Program-made: the position numbers and the translations under genes | Notes under the pieces: model-generated | What the model saw: the letters and a program-made list of their open reading frames with translations, nothing else | What the model was told of the DNA's origin: nothing | Database searches by the model: none | Shown: positions 11,801-23,045 of the stretch, one piece after another | Layout of the letters: every line of letters starts with the position of its first letter | Position numbering within the stretch: position 1 is the first letter of the stretch | Assembly (NCBI GenBank): GCA_014871385.1 | Contig: CM026423.1 | Span: 10,285,952-10,349,951 of the forward strand | DNA from: Ceratodon purpureus | Lineage: Eukaryota > Streptophyta > Bryopsida > Pseudoditrichales > Ditrichaceae | DNA: 64,000 nt | Direction of reading: 5' to 3'

Positions 11801-12577
11801 GGGCCCCTTTGCACAGCTGCACCGACCTACACTGGGCTGTGGACTAACTATCGCAGGAACACAGTCGAGAAGACTGAGTTCTTCTTCTGCTCCGACGATA
11901 TTGAGCGCTGCGTGAAAGGCTCTAAGCGCAAGTGGGTAGCGCACTACTCAAAGGACCAGGAATTCCCCTCCATTCCAGAGGTCTGGCCAGTGAAACTAGG
12001 TACTAATCTAAAACTGACTGAGATTCTTGCCCTCGAAGCAGCAGGCTTTCAACTTCCGCCTAAAAAGCCGGTCTCCCCAAGACGCCTCTTCTCCTCTGCC
12101 CCGCCCCCTGCGAATCTCAACTCGGTGCCAGTCCCTGCAGACGCTGACCGCTACCCAGGCAAGAGAGACGGCAAGATGGTGAAGCGCACTGCCACTCGTC
12201 CCAATCCGGCGCAGCGACTATCCATGGGCTCCTCCGAGTCTCTCAAAGCGCGCCTCCGTTCCGTCACCATGATACCTGAGCCGGGCCACGGTTGCATCAT
12301 TGGGCTGGATTCGGGCGTCGCTCCTCACATCACACGTTACCAGATTACCATCAGTTCTTACCCTGGTTGCACTTGCCCAGCATTCAAGAAGACGATGACT
12401 ACGTTCAAAGGCAGGACTCAGTTCACGTATTGTAAGCACCTTTACTACATACTCTTGAAGGTCTGCAACCGTGATCCCGAAGCCGAGCTTTTCATCCATG
12501 CGCCTACCTTTAGCTTCAACGAGGTCAAGCTTCTCCTAGAGAGTGGAATCTTGCGTCACCCCTTGGCGAAGAAGTAG
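8838..12577 (+). CDS. Mutator-like (MULE) transposase with WRKY-GCM1-like zinc finger, DDE and SWIM domains
   Basis: Two exons (8838-10976 and 11084-12577) join in phase to about 1210 residues without a stop. Domain order: a Ser/Pro-rich N-terminus; a CxxxxC...HxH finger near residues 293-375 (RCTNVEC to THDHP), as in the WRKY-GCM1/FLYWCH fold; a MULE transposase core with first Asp at about 550 (DATYC), second Asp at about 597 (MADNAQ), the CLFHW box, and a candidate Glu at about 727 (NLAETVHNKW); and a C-terminal SWIM finger near 1141-1164 (CTCPAF then YCKH). All key residues are present, so it could be active or domesticated. An ATG at 8898 is an alternative start. The 107-bp intron carries a normal donor and CAG acceptor. 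No terminal inverted repeats or target-site duplication could be recognised by eye, so the element's limits are unknown. Confidence 0.85.
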
Positions 12578-12831
12578 GTAGCCCTCCTACTTTAGAACTG
12601 CCATTTCCACAATGGCCATTTGTCACGTAGTGAATGATTTTAGTAATATACCATGTACTAAGTCAGCTATTCAGAAGCTGTATTGACTTTTTCATTATAT
12701 TAAAGGCTTTGTCGTTCACATTGATTGCATTCTATTTCAATACATTCTATCTTGAAGAAGTGCACTATATACCTCGTATCCTCTGACATGTACCCTTTAT
12801 TACAGCAAACATATACTTGTTATTAGATGTC

Positions 12832-13284
12832 CTAATCTTCGAACCTAACACGTTTAGGGTTGCCCACTACACTATCAGCAGGATTGCGAACCTCTGACTG
12901 TACTACAGAACAAACTACATTCGCATTCACTTTCGTTCCCACACTTGGAGCGTGTCCTTGGTATGATCGTTTCAGCAATGGCCCACCTCCCCGCCTCCGA
13001 TTCACTGATTCCCTGGAATAGGTTCCCCTTGGGATCTTTCCAACCTTGGAGTATGCATGAGGTTGCAAAATAACATCTGCTTCCTCCTCCAGCACTCTAA
13101 TATCATCCGAATTTTCTGAACGTGGAGGGTCAGCTCTAACATCCGGTTGCACGTCAACATCCGTTGTTAAAGGACGCCCTTGGCTGCTGGCCATCACCTC
13201 TTCTTCGTCCTCCACCTCAACATATGGTTGAAATGGACAAACATCGTCAGCAAGTGAAACAACAATATCTCTGACGTCTTCCAT
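12832..13284 (-). CDS. Small unknown protein convergent with the transposase
   Basis: A 150-codon open frame with an ATG at 13284. The N-terminal half is acidic (VEVEDEEEV), the middle is Arg/Gly-rich (NRRRGGG), and the protein ends in NPKRVRFED. That end again fits the RVxF docking pattern, as does the basic ORF on the other side of the transposase. It lies 254 bp downstream of the transposase stop, convergent. It may be an accessory gene of the same MULE or an unrelated host exon. No family was recognised. Confidence 0.45.
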   Translation of the reverse strand: MEDVRDIVVSLADDVCPFQPYVEVEDEEEVMASSQGRPLTTDVDVQPDVRADPPRSENSDDIRVLEEEADVILQPHAYSKVGKIPRGTYSRESVNRRRGGGPLLKRSYQGHAPSVGTKVNANVVCSVVQSEVRNPADSVVGNPKRVRFED

Positions 13285-13587
13285 AACTGCTGTCCCGCAG
13301 TACGGAAAAGAGCTTCACAAAACACCAACAGAAAAGAGGAAGAGACATTCCATAATCCTAACTTAAATATCCGTGAAGGAGATGCTTGGCGCCCTTGAAA
13401 ATCGGATATTCGTTCATTTGGAAGTTGCATCTTCCTCAACTGAATGGAAAAGGATGAGGGTTGAGCAGAAGTCATTTAGCTTTTAAAATTAAAAAATAAT
13501 AAAAAAAATTAAAAAAAAATTATAAAAGCAAAAAGGAAAAAAAGCAAAAATAAATATTAAGGTTGAAAATAATATGAAGGCGACTAA
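13285..13587. other. Short gap between unknown ORF and minisatellite
   Basis: AT-rich DNA with runs of A near 13490-13530. Nothing recognisable. Confidence 0.4.
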
Positions 13588-13880
13588 GAAAATGAAAGAG
13601 AAAATAAAATGAAAGACAAAATAAAATGAAAGAGAAAATAAAATGAAAGACAAAATAAAATGAATGAGAAAATAAAATGAATGAGAAAATAAAATGAATG
13701 AGAAAATAAAATGACTGAGAAAATACAATGAATGAGACAATAAAATGAAAGAGAGAATAAAATGAAAGACAAAATAAAATGAAAGAGAAAATAAAATGAA
13801 AAGGAAAATAAAATGAATGAGAAAATAAAATGAATGAGAAAATAAAATGAAAGAGAAAAGAAAATGAAAGAGAATTAAAG
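13588..13880. repeat. 17-bp minisatellite (about 17 copies)
   Basis: Tandem copies of gagaaaataaaatgaat with small substitutions (gaaagacaaaataaaatg and similar). Open frames across it on the minus strand are repeat artefacts. Confidence 0.9.
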
Positions 13881-15664
13881 GAAAGGAAAGATAGATAGAG
13901 TAATGGAAGTTAATATGAAGAATAAAAGAAATAAACCATGTAGACCATGGCGGATGATTTCTAACAATGTTAAGAAATTGTTACGATATTAAATGTTACT
14001 TTATCCCTCTTAAGAGCTTTAATACCAATACATTTTATGCGGTAATTTGCATATAAATTTGAGGAGATAAAGGGAATTAATGTATGCCTAAACTAGTTAG
14101 AAGGAGCTGGAGCATAGTAATTGGTGCACGTTAAAAAATTAATCATCAAAAAAAAAAGAAAACGAACTACAAATTCAATGAAAACACTGTAATTATTCCA
14201 CGGTTATAGGGTCAATAAAATTACTAAAATTAGTAATTTTCCAAAAATATACTGAGAATATTCGAATCTTCTAAGTTTATATTTTATTTTTAGTAAAAAA
14301 AGTGCTATTTTTAGGTTCTGTCCCCCATTCTGTGCTCTCCGCTCTCCAAATCTGCGCTCACCGCTCTCCGCTCTACGCTCTCCGCTCACGTACAAGCTAC
14401 GTCCACATAGTCAAGGAACTTTAGGGGTTAATACAAATAGTTGATTATCGAGTATGGTGTATGCCAAGACATGAGCTCATTGTTGCTTGAATGGAGTGTA
14501 TGTCATATAATTGAGTGGAGTTTAGATGCCGTTTTAGCGGATTTGTGATATGAAGTAATTTAACAGTACAGAGTTTTAAATTTTCATGGTTTAAAACCAA
14601 TTGTGCAAAAGGGCAACAAGAGTCTATTAGAAAGAATATCTCATTCAATGTACAAGATATGCAATAAACACCAACTTCTAGAAATGTCCATAGATTTTCA
14701 AAACCTTCTACACTTTTCTATAGCCTTCATTCTTTCTATAAGCTTGCATAGACGTTCAAAACTTCACATATTCTTCTAAAAATCTCCATAGACTCTTCTT
14801 AGTCTTTGAAACAACTAATGTTATCAATTTGGTTCATTGTCTTTAATCTCGATATACTTCCTTATTACATTCTTGTATCCTTGACATACAATGTTTTTGG
14901 CTCTTAGATGAAGATGCCTATTTTAATACAAAATGTCCAAGATAACATCTTCGATAAAATCACTAATGAGACTTTTACTATAGAACACCATGTTTATGCT
15001 TGAGTTCCACGTTTCAGACACCAATCTTTCATCAACCATGAAATGGACAAACCATGAAAACATTTAAAAACCAAGAGCAAACAGTAAAGAATACCAAAGA
15101 CTTAGACAAAATGATACACTAATATCAAAGTAGGTTTGTTCATAAATAATTTCCAAAAAAATTTAATATATAAATTAAAAATTATGAAGACAAAAGTTTG
15201 AAAACAAAATAAATTGTATTTTGTAATATTTGGTTATATCGAAGCCATATGAAGTTATTTTTAGTTATTTTTTGCTAAAAATGAAAATCAAGAAAATCAG
15301 TTTTTGAGGGGCAAATATTATTTTTCTAAAAAATACATATTCGTGCGGCAGGGAACGATCGTGCTATGGCATTATGGTATTTGAACATGGGACCGTGTGA
15401 AATTGAACATACATAGTAGCATTACTAAAAGGAGTGTAGCCCCAACTCTGTCCATTTCTTTTGGCTTGGTAGTCATTATTCGTGATTTGTCGCTTGACAA
15501 AGCCATGTAACAACAGAACGTCAACTCAACTGTTTCTCAACGAAGGGATTCAAATCTAGTTTGATTTAAATTTGTTCTTTATTCCAATCAGATGAAGAGT
15601 TGCTTACAGAAGCTATCGTTGCTTGAAGAAGCTTCCTTTATTTAGAGAAACATATTTGTTAAAA
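13881..15664. other. Gene-free AT-rich stretch
   Basis: No supported gene. A short pyrimidine/GC motif family (cgctctcc repeats) lies at 14328-14390. Confidence 0.4.
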
Positions 15665-15825
15665 AAGAAACATGTTTGTTTGCAAACATTCAAGACAAAT
15701 GTATTTGGTACCGTCACGTGGTGGCTAACAATCGTCATAGCCTCTACTGACTATACCATAGTCCCGCACCAAGAGATAGAACCACATATATTTTCCTTCC
15801 TCCGCCGTTTTCCACTTCATGTTCA

Positions 15826-15925
15826 CTTAAGCAATAAGCAATATGAGTCAATTTATTAACTTTCCACAATAAGCAATATGAGTCAATTTATTAACTTTCC
15901 ACAATAAGCAATATGAGCCATTTTT
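15826..15925. repeat. 36-bp tandem repeat, three copies
   Basis: Three near-identical units (aataagcaatatgag plus caatttattaactttccac). The paralogous locus at 56890-56960 has two copies. Confidence 0.85.
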
Positions 15926-16444
15926 ATATATAGTTCATGAGTTTTCTATTTTTCATAAGATAATATGAATCATTTTTCATTTCATAAATTGCTCATGAGC
16001 TAAATATAGTAAAAATTACTATATTTAGTTTGACAAACTAAAAATAGCTTTTTAAAAAATGTAAAATTTGTATTTAATATTTTTGAAATATAAAATAACA
16101 CAAAACAATAATAAATTAATTACCTTATAAACTAAATATTTATTTATTTCAATAAAAAAAACAATGCTATTTGTTATTGTTATTTTTAAATTAATCCGCA
16201 TACCATTGGACTAATAAAATTTAAATTGAATTTTAATAGATAAATTATTCTAAATAAAAGATTGGTAAAATTATATCTATCTGTTACTATAAAAAAACAT
16301 TGTACAAACAAAATAAAGCCAATGTTATATGTATAAATATCAAAGGTATTTTTAATTAATAAAAACTTAAATATTGGAAAATTTGGTAATTGTTTTACAA
16401 AGATGTATACTAACTTTGTTATATTATGATTAAGACTTTTTTTA

Positions 16445-16540
16445 ATGCATACTATAATTAATTATTTTGTCTTTTTGTTTGCGGCTTTAATTTCAACATT
16501 AGTTTTGTTTATTGGTTTGAATAAAATACAAGTGATCTAA
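16445..16540 (+). pseudogene. petL: Plastid-derived petL, reading frame intact
   Basis: A complete 31-codon frame, ATG to TAA, ends in LFIGLNKIQVI, the typical C-terminus of cytochrome b6f subunit PetL. It lies directly upstream of petG, as in plastid genomes. In the nucleus it lacks a plastid promoter and transit peptide, so it is treated as a non-functional transferred copy. The equivalent at about 57482-57577 is also recognisable. Confidence 0.8.
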
Positions 16541-16667
16541 AAAACTAGAAAAAAAGATAACAAATTTTAAGGTTTAATCAATTTCATTGTATTTCCTAAG
16601 TTATTTTTGAGATTAATAATAAATTTAGTAAGTTTCTAACTTAAATATCCTTTTAGTTAAATAAAAA

Positions 16668-16838
<171 letters not shown>

Positions 16839-16960
16839 TTAAATTTAAAGTAAATTTAAATTTATTTATAAATATTCTAGAAAAAAAAGAAATTATAAAA
16901 TATTTTAATTTAATATTTATTTATTTTTAATTAATTAATTTTTAATAGACTGTTAGAATC

Positions 16961-17033
16961 ACACTTTGTAGGATTTGAACCTGCGACATCAGGATTTGGA
17001 GACCTGCGTTCTACCAGGCTGAACTAAGAGCGC
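16961..17033 (-). pseudogene. trnW-CCA: Plastid-derived trnW-CCA, decayed acceptor stem
   Basis: The minus strand reads GCGCTCTTAGTTCAG at the 5' end, an anticodon loop with CTCCAAA, and the T-loop GGTTCAAATCC. This identifies plastid tRNA-Trp. The 3' acceptor strand has changes that break pairing. It sits downstream of petG as in plastid DNA, but in opposite orientation to petG. Confidence 0.8.
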
Positions 17034-17283
17034 TTATTTTTCAATAAAAAAAATACTACTATTTTATTTGAAAGTAATTTTTTATTACATGTATTTTAGG
17101 GTAGGGATGAACCTTTGGATTTTTCAAAACATTAAAATAATCATTTTAAATGAAAGTTAAAAATGAAAGATAAATATTATCAAAATTATATTAAGGACAA
17201 GAAACATGTTGAGATTACTAAAGTGGTGGGATAATTTTTTTAATTTACTTTAATTGTATGGAGACATTTAAAATGCTTTCTGT

Positions 17284-17475
17284 AATTGACGTGGTGGACA
17301 ACCCAGAGCTGCCATGGCTGGTTGGGAACTTGGGATAACCTCTCAGTCAAGGATCAGGGTGAAGTCCAAGAGCTTGTCAAACACTCCCCAGGTACTGCAT
17401 GGAAGCCGCTAGACTAACTGTTCTGCTGAGCATTCTCATTTGCACTCTTTCATGCACTGTCCACATTGTCTAAAT
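17284..17475 (+). pseudogene. Partial inverted duplicate of the PARP-zinc-finger gene (exon 5 end and intron 5)
   Basis: The segment matches the reverse complement of about 21340-21520. It contains the end of exon 5 (coding NLSVKDQGEVQELVKHSPG), the splice donor and the start of intron 5. A small insertion near 17323 breaks the exon. It lies about 0.8 kb upstream of the phosphoglycerate mutase-like gene. Confidence 0.9.
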
Positions 17476-18275
17476 TTCACATGAATAATAAGCAGTAAAA
17501 TGGAAGGGAAATCACACGATTTAGTCCAAAACCAATCCATTATTCAGAAGAGGGGACAAAAACTGGTTCTCCCGAAATCCTCCCCACTCTCATTTCCATG
17601 CGATAATTTCTGCTTTGGTGTTACTAGCGATTACGTAAAATTCAATCTGTTCCAGTTTCCATGTGATGATGTGGAACTAGCTGCCGGTTGTGCCGGTTGT
17701 GCCGGTTGTGCCGGTTGTCCGCGTCGATTGCATCGTTCGATCACAAACAGCAGAAGTCGATGGCCACTTCGGCCCAGCAGAAGTGCCTGGAAGGGACGCC
17801 CCACTCTCCGACGTAAGCAAGTTTCTCCCCAAAATCTCCGCATTCACCACTTCATTGTCATCCATCCTCTCATACACACACACACGCGCGCGCGCATCGT
17901 GGACTTGGGTGTCGATCGGGGTTGAACTGAGCAGTGAGCAGATCGGAGCGTGGGGGGTATTTCTTCCTCACACTCGGTATTTATTTCTGGTAAATTTTTC
18001 CGTCTGCCGTGGAATTCCACTTCATGTCGGGGTTCTCGTCATTCTCACAGCCTGGGAGTGGAATTGTCACGAGGGAAGGGACTTGAATGTGGAGCGGGAG
18101 CGGCAGGCGAGGATGCATGGGGATCAATCGATTATTTGTGTTGAATTTGGGTGACTTAGATTTTGCATTGTTGCTCGTGTTGCGCTGGGCTTGAGGTGGG
18201 CTAACGTAGTTGGGAGGCGTCGCTTCTTGGGGGTGGCACTAGGGGCACAGGGAGGGAGGGAGGGCGATAGGAGAA
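17476..18275. promoter_or_regulatory. Upstream region of the phosphoglycerate mutase-like gene
   Basis: It contains a 9-bp tandem repeat (tgccggttg, four copies, 17682-17717) and a (CA)n(CG)n tract at 17875-17898. It probably holds the promoter and 5' UTR. Long open frames here look fortuitous. Confidence 0.4.
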
Positions 18276-20089
18276 ATGGCGGTTCCCAGCAATGTGGCGG
18301 AGCTTCTGGTGGTGCGCCATGGTGAGACCGACTGGAACGCTTTGGGCAGGCTCCAGGTGCGCACTTCCTTCCCGTCACTTCTGATCCGCGTGTTTGCGCT
18401 TTCCTCTTGAGATTTCGAATTCCTCGGTGGGGACGTCAGTTCAACGGTGTAGAAAATGTATGATTCTAGTGTCGACAATTAGTTAGAGCTCCTTTTCGGT
18501 AACTATGGAAGGTGCTGATTTCCTTGTAGTATGGCAGTGGGCGTTTCATAAATAGCCCACCGGATGCATTGTAGAGTCGAGCAAATCAGGATTTGCACAA
18601 TTCGCAAATGGTTGACAGGTTTATCTCGAAGTTGGCATTGGGATATGTTATCAATTCATCATTTAACCATCAGTGGAGGTTTTAGCCAAGGGTTTTTCGA
18701 CCTTTGCTTTCGTGAGGAACGATTCGACTGTGTTGATGCAATCGTTGTTCATCATCCTTATATTGCAGGTCCGGTCGCGTGGTCCTTCTGTAGACTAGCT
18801 GAGTTGGGCATTATGGATTTTCTCAGTTTTCTAAACCCTAAATAAGATGCCAGGATATTGTTAATTGTGGGGTGTTGTAGGATGACTTTAGATCTGTTCA
18901 TTGTTCAGGGACATGCAGAATCAGATCTCAATGAAGCTGGGAAGAAACAAGCGCAGGCAGTTAAGTTTTTCGCACAGTTTTAAAGGAGATTCCGATGAAG
19001 TGCGTGTATGTACGTTCCAATCATATGTGATTTGCACTGAGCTCGTTCTTACGATAATGACCTTCAGGTGGCGGAGAAGTTAGCAAGCTTGGGGCTAGAA
19101 TTTGCCGCCATATATTCGTCAGATCTTCAAAGAGCTCTGGATACAGCCCAAGCTATCGCTGAAAAATGCCAGTTCCGCTCCAAGGTAAGGATGTTTCTCC
19201 ATACTTCTGATGTGTTGTCGTTAAGCTGTTACGAGATTCTATACCTTCTTCAATTATAATCCTCCTGTTGTATGAGTTCCTTTGTAGAGCATATTCAACA
19301 TTCAGCCATTCTGCAATTTTCGCAGATCACTGTTAGGGAGAATCTTCGTGAGAGATGTTTGGGGGATTTGGAAGGTTTTACACGTACTGAAGCGAGAACG
19401 GCAGCTCCAGAGGCTTTAAAAGTGTTTATGAAGAACGATGACAGCCTTCCAATTCCTGTACGATTGGCACTTTCTCCTGGTTTTGAAATGTTTTTCCGCC
19501 GTTTCACACAATATTCTAGCAATCACCATATGTGCTAGACGACTTAAGTGACTGTTAGATGTTATGGTTACGTATGTATTATAATGTTGAGGACTATTTT
19601 CTTGTGTAGGGTGGAGGGGAGAGCATGGAGCAGCTGTGTGTGCGTGTCCAAGATGCTTTTGAACAAATTGCTTCAGAAAATCTAGGTGAATTACTAACCC
19701 CTAATTTTTGACTGCTGGATTCATCGTTGGCAAATTACTACATTGGTCGTTAACATATAGTGTTTAAGGTTGAACTGGAGCATTCTAAATCACTTGTCAA
19801 GATTGTTTCAAAGGCCATCACCTTGCCTCTCTCGCTCTTGTTGATGATGCCATTGTTTTGTGATGCAGGCAAAAGAGTTGTGGTAGTCACGCATGGTGGA
19901 GTATTGCGAACTAGCCACATCATTGCAAGAGGTTTGCCATGCATCGGCAAGGTCGTGAATGCTTCTATAAACACCTTCCGTATATCTGATGAGAAAGAGT
20001 GGGAGATATGTTCTTGGGGCGACGTAGGTCACTTGCAGGACATTGGGTTCCTCAATACTGGGTTTGGGGGAGATAAGCTGTCAGGCTAA
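18276..20089 (+). CDS. Phosphoglycerate mutase-like (histidine phosphatase) protein
   Basis: Six exons (18276-18356, 18909-18959, 19068-19184, 19326-19457, 19610-19685, 19869-20089) join to 225 residues. The protein carries the RHGETDWN motif with the phospho-accepting histidine near its N-terminus, the RERCLGDLEG segment, and the second catalytic histidine in VVVVTHGGVLR. Length and spacing fit the plant phosphoglycerate mutase-like protein 4 group of the histidine phosphatase superfamily. That group is related to cofactor-dependent mutases but probably acts as a phosphatase on an unproven substrate. No transit peptide is apparent, so a cytosolic location is likely. Complete and ordinary. 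Confidence 0.92.
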
Positions 20090-21029
20090 GTGAACACCAA
20101 CGAACCGTCAAGAACCACTCTGTTCTAGTAAGCAGTGTCGCCTTGGTTTGATGCCGGCTTGTGTCTGACATAATTGTTCTGTTAAGAACATTTGTGCATC
20201 GGATAGCCAGTGAGTATGAGTTAGGCAGTTGTCACAGGCTTGGCGATAATAGTTTATTCAAATTGAAACGTACCAGCTTCTATTTCATGGACAAAATGTC
20301 ATAGGACATAGTTGTTTTAGGTGTTTCAGAGAACCACAGGGAGTTGACTCTGCGTTAGTGACATTGATTTCTATTCTTTATTCCTTCATATACAAGGGGC
20401 ATATACCTTGACTGCCTGCACAGTCTATGATTTTGGAAGCGTTTGATGTGACAGCAATAATTTGGATAAAGTGGACACAGGTATTACTCAAATGCTCCCT
20501 TAGTTTACGCAACTCAACAATAGTGCTTTTATGTCGTAACGCTCACGATTAGCAGGATTGTTGGTTGCGAAACTGATATACAAGGGTGAAAGATGCAAGC
20601 CTAGAGGGATAACATAGTTTGGCACAAATAGAGAATTGTAGGAATTGAGATTTTGATATGACTATGCAAGTCGGCCTTTGAGAGTCATCCAACGGAGAGT
20701 TCCAGACTAAAAGGAACGAATGTACCGTATGTTTTGCTAGTTGCACAAATCGCATTGCCCAAATTACTGCAAACCTTACTGAGAAACTTTTAAAGGATCT
20801 GAATCCAAACTTTTACTGACTGAAAATGATTTCGTGAAAATTACATGCAAAAACTAAACAACCTGAGCCTTCACTACTAGTGTACAACCTTAACAAACCT
20901 ACCTCCTGGGAGTCGTAACCAAAAGTTCAACATTCGAGTTTCCTACAGCGAAATTTGACTTCAAATCTAAAACCATATCTCATCGAAAATCTGGTGAAAG
21001 AAGCATCTAGCAAGCTCCTTAACTTTGAC
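20090..21029. other. Convergent 3' intergenic region
   Basis: 3' flanks of the mutase-like gene (plus) and the PARP-zinc-finger gene (minus). No further gene seen. Confidence 0.5.
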
Positions 21030-23045
21030 CTATACAGCCTTCTTGGGGCTTCTTTTCTTCACAACATGAGTATGATGCTTCACAGGACTCGTCTCTTTGT
21101 GCGACATGGCATCTGCTATCTTCTCCTTGATCCTTGACAGACGAGGAGACTTTTTGGGACTTGGGCTCTTGCTAGCGTCCTTCTTCCGCTTGCTACCCAC
21201 TTCATGACTTTCAACCTTCTCCACAAACTTGGCTTCTTTCACACCTGTAGGACATATTGAGCAAAAAGAGCAGATGATGCATGAGCACTTTAAAAAGAGA
21301 GATGATCGTGCTTACTGAGTACCTCATGTAACCCCAGTGATATAATGTGAACAGTGCATGAAAGATTGCAACTGTGAAGCAATTGAGAATACTCAGCAGA
21401 ACAGTTAGTCTAGCGGCTTCCATGCAGTACCTGGGGAGTGTTTGACAAGCTCTTGGACTTCACCCTGATCCTTGACTGAGAGGTTATCCCAACCAGCCAT
21501 AGCAGCCATGGGACTTGTCCACCACCCCAATTCCAGGAAGCATTTCACATGTCGCCATGCAGGCTGCTTGCCACGAAAGCGAGGGTTATCCACCATGGTT
21601 GCCACACGCACCTGAAGGAGTCCACAACCAAACGTCACATCGTCAGAGGGTGAACCATGGATGTGCCGCACTCCGTTTGGTAACAATTGGACTAGTCACT
21701 GATGATGGAGGAGAAATCTGAACCCAAGAGTGGGCCTAAGTTGAAGGGAAAGCAAATAATATCCTAATTTTTGAATTTGGGAAACTGCAATGCGATATGT
21801 GAAAGTTCTATAACATGGTGATTAAATTAGAAGGAGACAAATGAGGAATGTTCCCTTCTACTATATTCATGTATCATTAACACTTGCAGTATTCACCTTT
21901 GTCGTCGCATTCTAGGAGAAAGAAAAATGATTGACCTCACATGCAAAATTAAATGCACACCGCTCTTAATAATACTGGCATCAATCTGATTGTTAAAACA
22001 TCAAAGATTGCAAAGGCTTGAGTTCTTTACATGTCCCTTTTCGATCTTTTCATTGCAGCTCTTGCAAACAGACCGGGAGCTCTTGGCGTTTTCGATCTCA
22101 TATTCACCACTGTTGTCTCCACTGCCCCCAGCTGAAGCCACTGGTGCAACCGACTTACCCTTGTCCACCTCTCGGTCCGAAGCTTTCAGCGTCCCTGAAC
22201 TCATAAATGGTTTGTAGAATGTCATTCTTAGGTGACCTACTCTCAAATCCATGTAACCATGAATCCAAAACAGTCATAACCTTATGTACAACCATGACAC
22301 TGATCAATCCAATGCCATCGCAACTCTAATGATGTGATGGGAATGCAGAAGGGAAAAAAGATCGAACTCCTAGGAAAATGATTTCACAACCTTCTATGTA
22401 CTTTCGCAGATTTTGCAAATCAGCTGTTCTTAAGTCCTCAAGCCCATCAACTTCGTCTAGGCTGCAAATGCACAGCTGTTGTTTAGTTCAAAAAAATCGC
22501 TAGATTAAGCCCTGGACAGGTCTGTAGCAAGCCTGACTCTGTACATCAAGGAGCTGAAGGTACCGAACTACAATCATCAAATGCAGTTGAAACGTAATCA
22601 AATAAATATCAATGGCAGCTTAGACTACCGTAATAACATGAAATGTAAAGACAAACAAGAGATCTTCATTTGCTAAATAGAGGTGATTCAGTGAACTTAC
22701 GACGTGATTTCATCCTCTTTGTGAAAAACGCAGCTTGCATGATGCCATTGCTGCAAAAATTATTTAGAAGTCAGATAATCTGCGCGCAAGGATGTGCAGA
22801 TACATGTGAACATTTCGAAATGAAGTTAAAAGCATTTTCGCCAAAGCAAAGTGGTCATCAGGAAATTGGTTAGCCTTGGAAATACTCACAGGCATCAATC
22901 CGTCAAATTGGTGGGCAGGCTGGATCTTAGCCAGACGGAATGCATCTTTAGCTATAGGCTTGCCACATGCCCTGCAAGAGGACCGGGAGCTCTTGGCATA
23001 CTCCACCTTCCATGGCTTATGTGCCGCTTTCGTTTCGGTTGCCAT
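21030..23045 (-). CDS. Protein of two PARP-type zinc fingers and a basic tail
   Basis: Six exons (23045-22890, 22750-22701, 22461-22391, 22194-22031, 21611-21431, 21244-21030) give 278 residues. Finger 1 is VEYAKSSRSSCRACG with the ligand pair completed by QWHHASC. Finger 2 is YEIENAKSSRSVCKSC completed by WRHVKC. Both show the CxxC...HxxC ligands of the zf-PARP family, which bind nicks and strand breaks in DNA. The C-terminus is Lys/Ser/Pro-rich (SPSPKKSPRLSR) and ends in KRSPKKAV, likely nuclear and DNA-contacting. No ADP-ribosyltransferase or 3'-phosphatase domain follows, unlike PARP1 or plant ZDP. The gene therefore encodes a stand-alone break sensor or a trimmed relative. The role is inferred from the family. 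Confidence 0.88.

Noticed and set aside
13489..13772. Long Phe/Ser-rich open frames on the minus strand
   Set aside because: They are translations of the 17-bp minisatellite.
17500..18154. Open frames of up to 154 codons upstream of the mutase-like gene
   Set aside because: They overlap simple repeats, have no family resemblance, and lie in the expected leader/promoter.
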